Source: Sthenelais limicola
Lineage: Eukaryota > Annelida > Polychaeta > Phyllodocida > Sigalionidae
NCBI GenBank assembly: GCA_942159475.1
Contig: OW804096.1
Span: 131,616,941 to 131,680,940, forward strand
Reading direction: 5' to 3'
DNA length: 64,000 nucleotides
Every line of letters begins with the position of its first letter. Positions within the stretch are counted from its first letter, which is position 1. The notes under the pieces were generated by a model. That model worked only from the letters and a program-made list of their open reading frames with translations. It had not been told where the DNA came from and ran no database searches. A program made the position numbers and the translations under genes. Positions 36,146 to 48,728 of this stretch are shown here, in pieces.

Positions 36146-38341
36146 AACATCCCCAGAAAACACAAAAGCCCCAACGGATAAGTTCCAGAACCAACTTTTA
36201 TTCAATCCTAAGATTTGTTATCGAGTATTTGCTACATGAAAATAAATGCTTTTAAGTTATAATGTTGATAGTCTCAGGAAGAGAACATCAGCTATACGAC
36301 CTTCGTGGAACATTCGCTATGAATAATGTGGAATTCCCACATGGGCGGTTCCATAGTACGTGAAGATTTGTAGGGAATCATACCACACGTGTCAGACAAA
36401 CATTTCTCCTCATTCTTCTAATCTGTTTCTAAGCGTGTGACCCAGCAGGATGTCCCTCCTGTGCCTCAGTAGACCGCATCTCACTTCTGAACTACCGTAC
36501 AGATCATAAGTGATGCTTTTCTAAACCTATAAGACTTACACCTGTGCCTTCCTAGGCTCATCCTATGTGAGTCTATCACTTTGGGCCACTACCAATGCCT
36601 TAGTTTCGAGTAGTTCAATATACCAAACTTCATTTCATAATAATAATGGATTTAATATCGACAAATACGAGGAATCTGTGCGATATATTATAGGTAGATG
36701 GTTGTTCACTTTGATGAATGTTAGCTCACTGTTAGACGGTATACTCAATTATTTATTACGACAGCTGTAGCGATGGATCTCACTCACTAAAGTTACCGCC
36801 CTGAAACATTTAATGACATGTCTTATCAGTTGATATAGAAACATTCCCCGTTGCTATCTCTTACAAATATGTTTGTATGTCCTGACTGACAGACCGAATA
36901 GAAAGTCTAGCTTAAATATGCCGCATCCCATACTTAGCAATCCTAGGTGAATATAATGAAGAGAGCATATTTATTTTTTAATCATATGAGAAAGGCATAA
37001 TGCACCGAATTTATACGGGGCATATCTCGTTGTATTCTTGTATAGTCGTTGTATCTTTGCAGTATTATAAATAATTATACCATTCTTGTGAAGTATATTT
37101 TTCCCGTGTACATATTTTTCCAATAACTTCCATACATTCATTGCGCTTTTGAAGCAAAGTCTGTTAGAAACACAACGATTTGGAGTAAATATTACTAAAG
37201 AAAAATCAATCACCTTGATGTGGGCTCTAGGACATCCAGTTGCGTGCCAGTAAACTTTAATGCACTCTTCATCACAAATATAGATTGGTATAATTGGAAT
37301 GGCCTTATCTGAGGGGCTGTCTGTTTAATTCTTTGTCAGAGAAATAGACAACTTCAGTACGGTCTGTGGGCTAGTACAATTCATAGCCAATCCCAACAAC
37401 CTCTGATGGCTCTCGTAATGATTGCCGCCTAGCCACTTAAGTTTCTAATGGTCTCATCTGTGGCACTGCTTTCCCATTCATCACTCATGACTGATATTTC
37501 AAGCAGTGAAGAATTATTCATAAAGCTGAGTCGGTAAATCCAGTTCATCTTACCATTGGAATTACGTCCCTGGAAACCTATTATAATTGCAGCCCTTATT
37601 CCCAGCACACACGTATACATTTCGCTCTATTTTTATTATATATATCATCTACCCCAAACGACTTAGGTACTATACTTGAGCTTCTCCCTGTCTGAAAAGA
37701 TAGTATCGCTCTGTATAACTACATAATTATTATATTATGTTGTTTGTCTAACAGATTATACCACTGTTGTCCATGGGGCATTGTCCTCCTTAAATGACTC
37801 CGAATATATCTTTTTCCAGGATGACTCGCCTAAAAATAAAATTATAAAATTTAACCGTTATTTCTCCATTTACAATTCATTCAACTAACTCTCGAAAAAA
37901 GCGATTAAATAACCAAGCGATACCTCTTATTCTGTGGGTCCCTACTGAATCAAAGCTGATTTGATTAAGATATCTTTCAAGACAGTTCCTTCAAATCAAA
38001 TATCGTACGTTATTCATGTATTAGATGTCGTTTTCATTGTACTATGGTATTAGTTTATAACCAGCTTTAAGTACTATCTGGAATAGATTCTAATATGTTA
38101 TTCATTTGAACAAACAGTTCGAGCATTAAAATTAAGAATATATAATATGAAGACGCAATTGTTGCCTTAATCATTTTTCCCGGATCACTGAATTACAACA
38201 CTAGAAAATGTAATAGTGGACTGTAGATTTCAAAGCAGAATGGGTCAGAATGTGGTTTATAACACAACCCTATCCATTAGAATATTCTAAACCTTCGGTA
38301 TTCATCAGTACTTCATCAGGTATAAAAGACTCGAACACGGT
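36146..38341. other. Non-coding stretch, nothing identified
   Basis: AT-rich DNA with only short open frames and no repeats or motifs that I could support. Confidence 0.5.
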
Positions 38342-38649
38342 CTAAAAAACGCAGTTTTCAGGGAAATGGTATTCAACAAGTGCCTTCTCCAGGAACAGAC
38401 ACAAGTGCTTTGGACACGGCACTGTTTCCTGGGAAAGAACCAATGTGGCCAACACTTGCGAATTTACAGCTATCCAATCCATTTTGAAATCTACTGAAGT
38501 CCCTTTTTTCACACGCTTTACATCTCCACCCTGGTTAACTAGGTGCTTTAAATTCTGCACGTCACACATTTTTTGATTGAAAATGTCACAAGGCACATCG
38601 GAGGCATGGCTGATTGTCTTGAAACAGATCTTAAGGAAAGGTGTCAGGA
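38342..38649 (-). CDS. Candidate terminal exon, unknown product
   Basis: On the minus strand a frame is open from 38656 to a TAG at 38342-38344. A pyrimidine-rich 3' splice site (TCTTCTGTGCTCTTC...AATAG) ends at 38650, so an exon could begin at 38649, entering with two bases of a codon. It would encode about 102 residues, including CDIFNQKMCDVQNLKHLVNQ and CLFLEKALVEYHFPE: mixed charged and hydrophobic, six cysteines, no signal peptide and no obvious membrane segment. I do not recognise a family. No upstream exon on this strand could be paired with it and no AATAAA is close downstream, so it may be chance or an old gene fragment. Confidence 0.25.
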
Positions 38650-41600
38650 CTATTGTTCAAGAAGAGCACAGAAGACCTGTTGAAAGCGATACTTAAAAAT
38701 GAGATATTTTCAAGGAGACAGTGTGCATACTCGTTTAAAATACTTAGTTGTTTTTGTCTTGGAGCAAGATGCATTTGTTACAGTGGCTCTGAACATGAAC
38801 GGTGATGAATAATACATATACACGTATATTGATATATATATAATGGGCCTGAATGCTTTTCATTTTGTGTTGATTGATAAGTATGGTCGACCATGCATAG
38901 GCGAGGTTGCAGTACATGTAAATGAAAGGGAAAGTCCATCAATACAAAATAACATGGCGTAAGACACTGCATCGACTCACATAATTTGTATCCTTATTCT
39001 TGGGAGGGTTACCCCTTTCACAATAGGATTTCATTGTGTTATTTAAGAAGAGGGGGCAGAACAAGCGACGACCATAAACAAGAGTCGAGTCATCTAGGCC
39101 TACTTACCATAGACCATGTTTCTGTTAGACTGTTATTTGATTCCGATATTTTTTGACACCAGTTATTTCCTATTATCGAAATATAACTGACAGGAGGAAG
39201 GAAATAAGTCAACTGAGAATTTTTAGCAATAACCATCAGCTTTATTTGCCGACAATAGCGTCAAATATCAGGCAGGTAGACATTTTTATGTCCATGACTT
39301 TAGATGTTTCAACTTACAGCCCATACGTCACTGTCAACCTCAACCTCTGACGTTGAAGATGCCTTATTTACCCAACCATTGACCTTCGGTTCACTATGTA
39401 CTGTAACTAAACAGGCACGTTAGCACCTGCACCACCTGAGAGCACTTATATCCCCCAGCCGATCTGGCTCCCTCATAGTTTAACGGTATTTGTATTGTAT
39501 AGATAATGGCCTACCACCCAAGTACACGATTTAGTTGCAATTAAACTAATGTATGAGAAACGATATGTGTCATGCTTGTTTCATTGTAACCATGCAGGAA
39601 ATAGTCATTTACTATGGGCTTTCATTATCATAGGGTATAATATATCTTCGGTTGGTGATATTTTTCAGGGGGTAGTGGTTGGTACATATACATTCCCTGG
39701 GTGCATGGACGTTTTCTTGACGAGAGTTTTCCTAGAAATCTGATAAGCCTGACCCGCACTGAACGCATGATTTCACTATATTTATATACGTGGTAAAATG
39801 ATCAAACGTTTTCTAACAAACAGCCCCACTCTGTGTTCCAAAAGGCTTGACTCCACTGATGCGTTTTGCCTCTGCGGTCATTGCAGTGTCATTCTCTATC
39901 TGAATATAATGACAAATGGAGCCCGTCAGCTTCGAGTGGATTCTTAACACAGTGAAGACAAGTGACCATAAGAAACATATTCCCAGATCTAATCCGAGTT
40001 ATATTCTCCTTTTACATCACGATCCTATATTTTTTACTAAATATTTTAACAAATCTGTTTAATATCGTTTATTAACCTTCTGTCTTGAACATGTCAAACT
40101 TGTGAAATAAGCGGCATTTCTATTAGCTCATACTTTAAAACATGACGTCATGAATGACATAACGTCTTCCGGAATTGCCGGATCGCACGCGTGATTCCAA
40201 ATAACTTTATACCATGGTAGGATTTTACTCTATAGAGTTGTGTACAACCACTCATCGTGATATGATAACTATAAAACCGCATATAATGATATAATATTAG
40301 CCGCAATAAGCAGGCGGTCTGGTGGAGCGCTGCCTTAACAGGTGTCCTTGATAAATTTCGCTACACGTGTAAAAAAGAAATGCCGCGTCCAGTGTGAACC
40401 AGGCTTAATACACTCTTGCAATATATATAAAGTTCAGAATCCTCTGAAGGCCGACTTACAGTCATGCAACCATGTAACTATATCACAAGGGCGATAAATA
40501 ATGAAACGGAAAATAATCCATGGGGTTCCATAAGAGAAAGATCATTCAAAATCTCTTGTCAACCATACTGTCCCCAATTGATATGGAAGAGGGATAGTCT
40601 GTTTCCGTCATAAGTGTTCTCCTAAACCACCGTGTTGCGACGCAAACAGTGAGTGCGGCTGTAAAATGCTAAAGGCGAAGCACTTTACTGTTTAATTGCC
40701 TCGTTCCTAAAGAAGCAGTTATTACAAAGCCTGAGGATCCACTCAAAGGAACATCCTCACCCTCCACTCACTTAATATGCATACAGGTTTAGTGGCGGAG
40801 AAAAGTGAAATCCCGAAACGCGTCTTTATGAGGAATGGTTGACTGGGGCTCTTATATAACGCGCCAAGATGTTGCGCCCTTTGAAGAAGCTTAATACACT
40901 TTTGATATCAAATTGTAGCACTTGTCCAACAGAAGAACTTGATTATACATAGTGGAATTTAATTCTGAACAGCTCTAAGATCATGTCCATGTCTGAAAGC
41001 TTTGGTGGCAACGGTTTACTATACAGGAGATAATTAGATGCCCACGCGCATACTATTCCTATATCACAGGTGCCAGAATGTCATTTATATCCAACAGGGA
41101 TAGGAGTCGGTAAAGGTGCTCATCTCCTGGTTATTTCCTCGCTGACAGTGATTTCTTCTCATACTCAGATGATATTCTAATTAGTTCCTTTTATCTTGCA
41201 AGACCTATCCCCAAAGGAACCTCCGGAAGAAGCGCTCGCAAAACGAATGCAGACCCTTTAAGAACAACATAGCGTCTTCTTCGTCAGGTTCATTTATCAT
41301 TCATTCCGCCTAAGGGAACCATATAGAGCGAGTCAATGAGAAGTCCAAGATGGGTTAGGTGAGGTGTTGGCGGGGCCATGAGCTTCTCTGGTAGTACCAA
41401 CTGTCCCTGAGTGATAGGTAGATCATGAAGAATGATTTCTCCCCGTGAGAGAAGCTTCTAAGGTGTTAGAGCTCTTAAGGCACACCTACTATCTTGTGGT
41501 TTACTTCCAATTTGAACTCCGAATGTTTGAGATTCCACCCTATATATAATTAAATACTTTGTCATCGATATATTTAAAAAGCCTTTAGTATGAGATACCT

Positions 41601-42170
41601 TATTCTATTGAACTTGAAGGCTAGGTGATTTCGAGGTAGTAATATAATGCAATGGATACATATATCTATAGAGATTCTTTTTTTAATATAATCTATAGAG
41701 ATCCTTAATAAGTGTGCTTTAATGAAATTGTTAGAGTTCAAATCTGGATGGTGAGGAATTTCATAATTTGACTATACTAGCATAGTTCTAACACATTGCT
41801 CTCTAAGCAAGGTCCTACCCTAAAACTATCCCCCTACATATGATTGATTGAATTGTATCCATTATTTGATGCTGAAAACTTTCATAATGAAATATTATCT
41901 TATTGAAGACGATACGACTGTGTATGTATATACACACTCTAGGAATTAATACAATGTATCGTGTTCCTTTTATTGACTTGATGTTGCTGTCGGTATATAT
42001 GGTTATTAAATTTAGAGTCAGCCATGTCTGCGGACCGGATAACTCCGCAAGCTTCATCCATTGTTTCACATAATCAGATTTGTCAGCTTATATCCGAACT
42101 GACCATGGGATTAAAGGCCATTAACGTGGCCCATTCCAGGCAGGCACGCACTCTAAACTACACCAACATC
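38650..42170. other. Non-coding stretch before the MITE pair
   Basis: No supported gene. A CRE-like palindrome at 40141 and a CpG-bearing patch at 40140-40195 stand out. A 12-bp direct repeat, ATCTATAGAGAT, flanks a short T-run near 41664-41702. Confidence 0.5.
40141..40152. promoter_or_regulatory. CRE-type palindrome CATGACGTCATG
   Basis: A 12-bp perfect palindrome centred on TGACGTCA, the consensus for CREB/ATF bZIP factors. No gene start is evident nearby, so function is unproven; a word of this size can occur by chance. Confidence 0.3.
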
Positions 42171-42175
42171 TGTTA

Positions 42176-42595
42176 TATGTGAGGTGTTCCAGGAAAATGA
42201 GTCATAAGTCACAAAATTGATATTTTTCAAAGTGTTTTTTTACAAGATCACATTTTTGGAATGTTCTAATTTTTGGAGGGTTTATCACTTATAGCTATAT
42301 CAATCGATGTATCAAATTTCAGGACAATCTATGTAATATATCCTTTCGTTTTAAAGGTCCTTATATGGACTACATTTAGTTACTTTACTATTTATTGACC
42401 CCCAGAAATATTGGAATTTTTTTTTCAAAAACGAAAATATCAAACTTAAAATCTAGATAACTAAATCTAGATACTAGATTATTAGGCTGTTTACTATCAT
42501 TGGAATCGGCTTGATCTCATCTTTTCAAATATAATGGTATCTTAAAATCTATTTTTTTGCGACTTATGACTCATTTTCCTGAAACACATCACATA
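42176..42595. mobile_element. MITE family A, 420 bp, TA-flanked
   Basis: Terminal inverted repeats of about 41 bp (42176-42216 and 42555-42595) begin TATGTGA(G/T)GTGTT and continue CAGGAAAATGAGTCATAAG, with three mismatches. Both ends are flanked by TA, consistent with a Tc1/mariner-type target, although the local TATATA makes the exact border uncertain by two bases. The interior is AT-rich and has no coding frame. A fragment of the same family lies at 26432-26520. Each arm contains an AP-1 core (TGAGTCA at 42198-42204; TGACTCA at 42567-42573). Confidence 0.88.
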
Positions 42596-42947
42596 TATAT
42601 GCTTCTACTCGTATATATAGATGTGAAAACGCTCGCTTAAGAGAAACATCTCTGTCTACGCTATAGATATTTCTTTCTAAAACATTAACGCCGCAGGCGG
42701 GGAAACCCCAAGCCAGTAATTTACAATAAGGACACGTTTTGCTTCTAAGATAATAGATGTACTTGAAGCATGTAACAAATTACTCTTAGGCGATTGGTCT
42801 CGTAGATCTTCTCCATTAAATTATTGCTAGATCGATGGTAACCTGATTACAACGCCTCCATGGTAGTTAAGAAGTTATTCTATTTTTTTGTAACAGTCAT
42901 CTAAAGTATAACATTATGTAAAGCTTGATCGCAGATGAGACATGATA
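42596..42947. other. Spacer between MITE A and MITE B
   Basis: About 350 bp of AT-rich DNA with no feature that I can support. Confidence 0.5.
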
Positions 42948-43188
42948 TATGGGTCAGATTTTCAGAAAATTTACAATTCACCTTCACCAATCCTCTCCAA
43001 TAACACACATGTAAGACAAAAATCAGGTTCAAAATGCAGTTTAACATAACAGAACTGATACTTTAAATCAATGTGATACCAAATATACTCAGATATACCC
43101 GGTATTCTTCATTTTTCAGCCTTATTTAGCAGAATTTCCTAAATGTGTAGAGCTGTCAATTGTACATTTTCTGAAAATCTGACCCATA
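42948..43188. mobile_element. MITE family B, 241 bp, TA-flanked
   Basis: Inverted repeats of 33 bp at 42948-42980 and 43156-43188 begin TATGGGTCAGATTTTCAG and differ at two positions. TA flanks each end. The interior is short and AT-rich, with no coding frame. A third arm of this family sits inside the large transposon at 27187-27220. Only about 350 bp separates it from MITE A. Confidence 0.88.
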
Positions 43189-46100
43189 TATGTCTTGTAG
43201 CAGATGTGAATATCGTAGACTGAGTGATCGAATATTTTGAAGGAATCTGCGAATTGTGTGATAATTGTCATTACTATCATAGTGATACTTGCCTCTGAGT
43301 TTCCGATCTGGAGAAACCTTGAATAAATTTCAATCATGAGCTAGATCATTATGTCAGTGCGTGATAATTGCGCCAACTTCATAGCGGAAGGACTCACTTG
43401 GGAGTATGAATATTGGCACGAAACGCACCCATCACATTGCATCTTATTTGTTGTGTCGGAACAAGTGAACGAAATTATCTGCAAAGTTTTAGTTTTACTG
43501 GCCCAAAGATTGCTTTGATAACGCAGACTGATACAGACAGTGTTCTGTGAGAGAAGGAGTAGGTAAAGCTTTCCCAGACAGAATATTTGATTAAAAACAG
43601 AAGTGTAGGCCCCTAATGGGTCCATAACCTAACATAATTCAGGCATTTGAATGCCTCAGACGAAACTATCTATGAAATGGTATATCCCTAATGTGTAGCC
43701 AGACAGCAGTAGATAATCTGTATTGTGGAAAAAATAATAATTGTTTTTTCATAGAAAACGTGGATTAAATCTTACATTACTCAAATAGGGACACAATTTG
43801 TGTGTATGGGTTTGGAGTCTAGCTAGTTCCAAAGTTACTAACATCACACATTAAATGAAAGAAAAATTAAGAAGTGTCTCTTATGTGGATAAAGTCTATT
43901 TCATTCCCAATAGAGAGTCTAGTAATGTTCAAGTTTTAAAGTAGTGGAATCGCCTTTTAGATGAACTCGAAATAAATAGATGTTACTATTAAAGATGTTT
44001 TAGAGACTACCTAATTCGACGACTAGGTAGAATTGCTGTGGTAGTGGCAAAGACCACTCGGAAAGACATTACAACTGTATGTCCTCTATACTTAAAGATG
44101 CATTACCAGCTGTGGAAGATCCTGAAATGTAATGACTATCCTTGAGATAAACACTCTAAAACTATCATATGTCCTGGAGAAACGATTCAAATGAAGAAAA
44201 ACTGATTAAAAGTAACAAATTCGGCATCGATTTTTGCTCTGCACACCACTGCACCAGTGCCCTGTTATTGCCCATTGAAGACAGGTGGGGTATTGGGGAA
44301 CCCCTGGTCAGACATTCATGCGTGCGCAGTGTCTATTTTTATATAGCTTTGGATGACTGCACCTCAAAATCAACACTTCCGCACTACTGAGATGTCAACA
44401 CATCATGACATGGACTGATTGGGCATGATTATAGACATGTAAAAATGACTCTGATCGGACAATAAGTTTGGAAATATACACAAGAAACAAGCAGAGTGGT
44501 GCGGAATTCCATAAAACGTCATATATGGTGCGCCCTCATTGCCAATATATGACATATGCTAACAAGAGGGAAATCCCTGTGAAATCTCTGGTTGACAGAC
44601 ACTCCAATCCACGTCCATACGGTGCGCACCGATTGAAGAATGGACCACTTCTTTTGTTATTTACATGCTTTCAATGGGTTCGGAATTCTTAGATATTCTA
44701 GTACATGTTTGGGTTCATCATATACTTGGTGTATGTGGCAAAAGGAAAAATTGCGCAGATTTGCGCATGCATAGCTGGTAGTGCATTTTTAATGTCACAT
44801 CGGGGAAATAACTGGCCAATGCAGATTGAAACACATTGGAGTAATGGTGGTAACCTTAATTCTAGTAAACTTCTTATTGAATACAAGGAAGAGCAATTCT
44901 TGTTTTTCAATAGCTAGTACTCATTGTATTGTTAAATATACTTTTCATATTGAAAGGGTAATTTTATTTAACCCTACAAGTCTTTGTTGTTCCAATAAGT
45001 ATCCAATGAAATTATACCAAATTGTCACCTTTAATGATAATAAGTCAAAGCATTCAAGACCACAAAGACAGTTGTTCCCATTTGTATTTTAAGCAAGTTA
45101 AAGGCCAATGTGACTTTAAATTACACGTAGTTTCCTCAACTATACGCATATATAATATATGTGTGTCTACTCAGCAACATAGTGTACTGCATTAGAACTC
45201 ACAATTGAAGATTGCGGGGCAATTTGCTAGAGACAGGAATTGCTCATTCTGTCATTTGTCAGAGATTGTTTTACAAAGGATTAGTTCGGGGCGCAAGCGA
45301 TAGCCCAGCAGTGGGAATACTCTAGTTATGTTATACTTTCTGTCCTAAAAAGTATCTTATATGGACTGATTATTGGGTCAGGGAAATTGTAGCTAAGCAT
45401 CCTACATAATATATAGTTATTTTCACAGTTTTTATATTTAAAAACCCTCTTATTGATTTCGTTACGCTGTTAAAAATGTCATTTTCTTGAAAGACATATA
45501 GTAAACCAACCTTCAAGGAGCTTCAATAATTTCTTACGATGCCAACTAAAATAGGATGAGATGGATGGATATGTGTTAAACTATTACTTTCTTATTTACC
45601 AGAGGAAGAAATAAATCTTCTACGGGAATCGACCACGGAACCTTCGGTGATATATACATCTCCTACCGGTAAGGCATCTGGCTGTGGGTCACTTGTCAGA
45701 TGGCAAAACTGGATTGTCTAATAAATAGTTTACATAGTCTAGTTATAATCCTTTGTGGTGAGGTTAACTAATCTTTTCTTGTTTGTTTGTTTGGGCTTGC
45801 AGTATTCCTTACCTGTCTGAACATAACTATGGTGATCTATGGCACCCAAATGCTATGCTAAACATTTCTTCCTTTGGTTTTCTATAATAGTAGTGACATT
45901 TTCCCATATACCTATTGTACTTATTTCTGGGTGGCAGAAGCGTTATAATTATGTGACAAGCTGAACTAATGCACCACGACTGATCTTGGTTCCAGTGTTA
46001 ACAACTTTGTTGTTGGTCCTTTTGCTAACCACTAAAAGTAGCAGACCCCATTATAAAATAACATGCTAACCGGTACAGTTAGTGCACAGATTGGTTCAAA

Positions 46101-48669
46101 ATCCATATACCTGCTCTGGAGAAATGTGTCTATAAGATTGGGTCACTGCTTCATGTTGGAAACTTATGAAAGCAAAGCAAAGTGAATAACAAAACAAAAC
46201 AAGATAAGTGTTTGCCCCCTTTTTGTAGATTAATTTCAGTTCACACTGTAGGGTGTATTATTGGAAACTGGAGCATGCATCTGCAGTATTGTGATTAGAT
46301 ACATTTGTATGTGGTGTGTTTGATTGGATTTGAGGATGCATACATGTCCACTAAGACTCTCCAATACCCATATCCCTTAATTGAGAAATAGTTAAAAAAA
46401 AATAACAGATTGCTTCTTTTTCCCCATGGATACTTGATCACAGCTCTAAAGAGATCAATTTTCGTTCTGTTCTACCACTCAGCCAACTTGTATAGTAACT
46501 GCGGTTAGGCTTAGTATCCGCAACGATAGAGGTTTCCAATTAAATAAGGTGTGCAATAAAGAAGGGAGAGATATGCCATAGTAATCTTTTTATCCCTTCA
46601 ACGGCCCAGTTTAATACTTCCTAATTTACCACTAAACGTATATCTTCCCCGTGGCCGCGTTCTAGGATCTGTGGTACCCATTGTGTCTCTCGGTAAATGC
46701 TACTTTGTGAGACACAAATTTGAATGAGTGTTTTTAGAGACTTGAGCTGCTACTTCGTGGTTTAGTGGTCATTACGTCCCGACGGATACACAGATGATGA
46801 ATGGTGGAAAGAGTGATTCGATGGCTGGATTTTATACCACTCTCTCTTTGCCTAGAAATACTTGTTATAAGTACATGTATAATAAATACAAAAAGCATTG
46901 TAAACATGTTGATATTTTCTTTTATTATAGTTAATTGTGTTCAATGTCTGGGGTATAATATATATATACATTCAGTATTATTTTTAAACGTGCTGATTTC
47001 CAGGATTAGGTCTGAAATCTTTGTTGAGAATAAAACAATTAGATAACAGTGCTCTGGAATATAAACTTGATTAATCCATCATTTTCAGGATCTGGTACTC
47101 ATTCAAGGACAAAGGTTGACAATAAATATCTAATAAGTTTAAGCTATATAGTGCTTGTTGCAAATCTACCTTCAATACTATATCTAATTTCTGAATTTCT
47201 TATATTTCAGGTAAGGACCTATATTTGGATTACTTTTAATACTGATGAGTCTCGCCGGGGATTTGGTCTGTACAATTATTTATTCCTACATGCGCATTAT
47301 GGATTTCTCTGACTTGTCTTGAAGAGACTTAATGGCTTTAATAGACAAAACAAATCGGAGTTGCGTGGCTTTAGATTGTTAGCTTATGGGTGCGGTTGCC
47401 ATGGTTTCATAAAATCATACTGGAGAAACAATACTGTTTTGTCTTGTTCATTTTGTTCAGAGAACCGTACAAGCTAATCTTTATATTTATTCCCAGCTTG
47501 CAGTGTTTGCGTTGAATTTAAACATTAAATCATACAAGGCGGTATGTATATGGTAGTGGAGAAAGAGCAAAAGTGTTGATTAAGTTTACCTACATCAACT
47601 AGACTAGAGAGTCTCGTTGCCTACATGCACCAGAAATTTCCTCCAATATCGTGTAATTAGTGATAAATGAAGGAAACAACTCTTAGACCTGTGCCTGATA
47701 GTGCCGAGGGAATTACGATTTCCTTTAACCCAGATTACCTGGCAGGAAAATACCCTCATTGGATATTTATACGGATTTACTTTTTGACAATACCATTCTG
47801 AAGTCCCCTATCAATAAGAAAAGGCTTTATAATGGATTTCAGAGCATGTAAAACGGGCCAGAGGAACTTTTAATCCCTTTAGTCGTTAGGGGATATTTGA
47901 CTACCCCAACCTTTAATGGATACAAAGAAGAGAATGGTAATCCAATAATGAGCGCAAATAACAGCACCTCGCGCGAGATTAAAGTTCCTCCCATGACGTT
48001 TTAAATGATTATAAGATGGCTTCCGGGGTTATCGGTTACTATGGGGATAAAAAAAAAAGCTTTGAATGGTCGGCAGTAGCGCGCTGGGAAAGGGGAGTTA
48101 ATGTATTTTTTACGCCTCGGACGAGGACAATATCAAACTTAATGAAATATTGACAAATGCAACATCCCAAAATAAATATGCTGCCCTCAGTGTACATGTT
48201 TGTGGGCAGATCTATGGCATGATCCGTCTCTACCCTGCTTAATTCGCCATGATCTAAGGGCCCGGTGGTTTCCTCGTTTTTCGGCCGCTCTAACGCTAAG
48301 AAATCCGTTTTAAGCTGTTTCATGTGAGCCTAGGACTTTGATTCCTTCTCACTGCATCAAATTAAATGGTTGATTTTTATCTGTGTTGAGATCAAGAATT
48401 TGCTGAGGCAAAACTGTTGGTAAACTAATGTGGGATTTCGTATATATAGCAAACGTATCTTACACCAATACTATTTGAATATCATATTATATCGTTGTAA
48501 AATGTAAATTCATATGATTGTACGGCGTGCATGGGTTACTATGGTAGCATAGCTTCATGATTTAACGTATTTTAACCCAATTCCTAGCATAAAACAAGTC
48601 TGTAGCCATGTTTTCAGAACATTAAAAAGTGTTTGTTTGCATTTTTAGGAATATTTATCAGCTGATATA

Positions 48670-48728
<59 letters not shown>

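Noticed and set aside
35822..36181. 119-codon + frame
   Set aside because: It follows the pyrimidine-rich tract, where stops are rare by composition; the peptide is Ser/Leu/Pro monotony.
41633..41641. GAGGTAGTA, the let-7 seed
   Set aside because: The rest of the mature sequence differs and no complementary arm lies within hairpin distance.
46758..46770. TGGTTTAGTGGTC, like a tRNA A box
   Set aside because: No proper B box at the required distance and no cloverleaf; not a tRNA and not a convincing SINE head.
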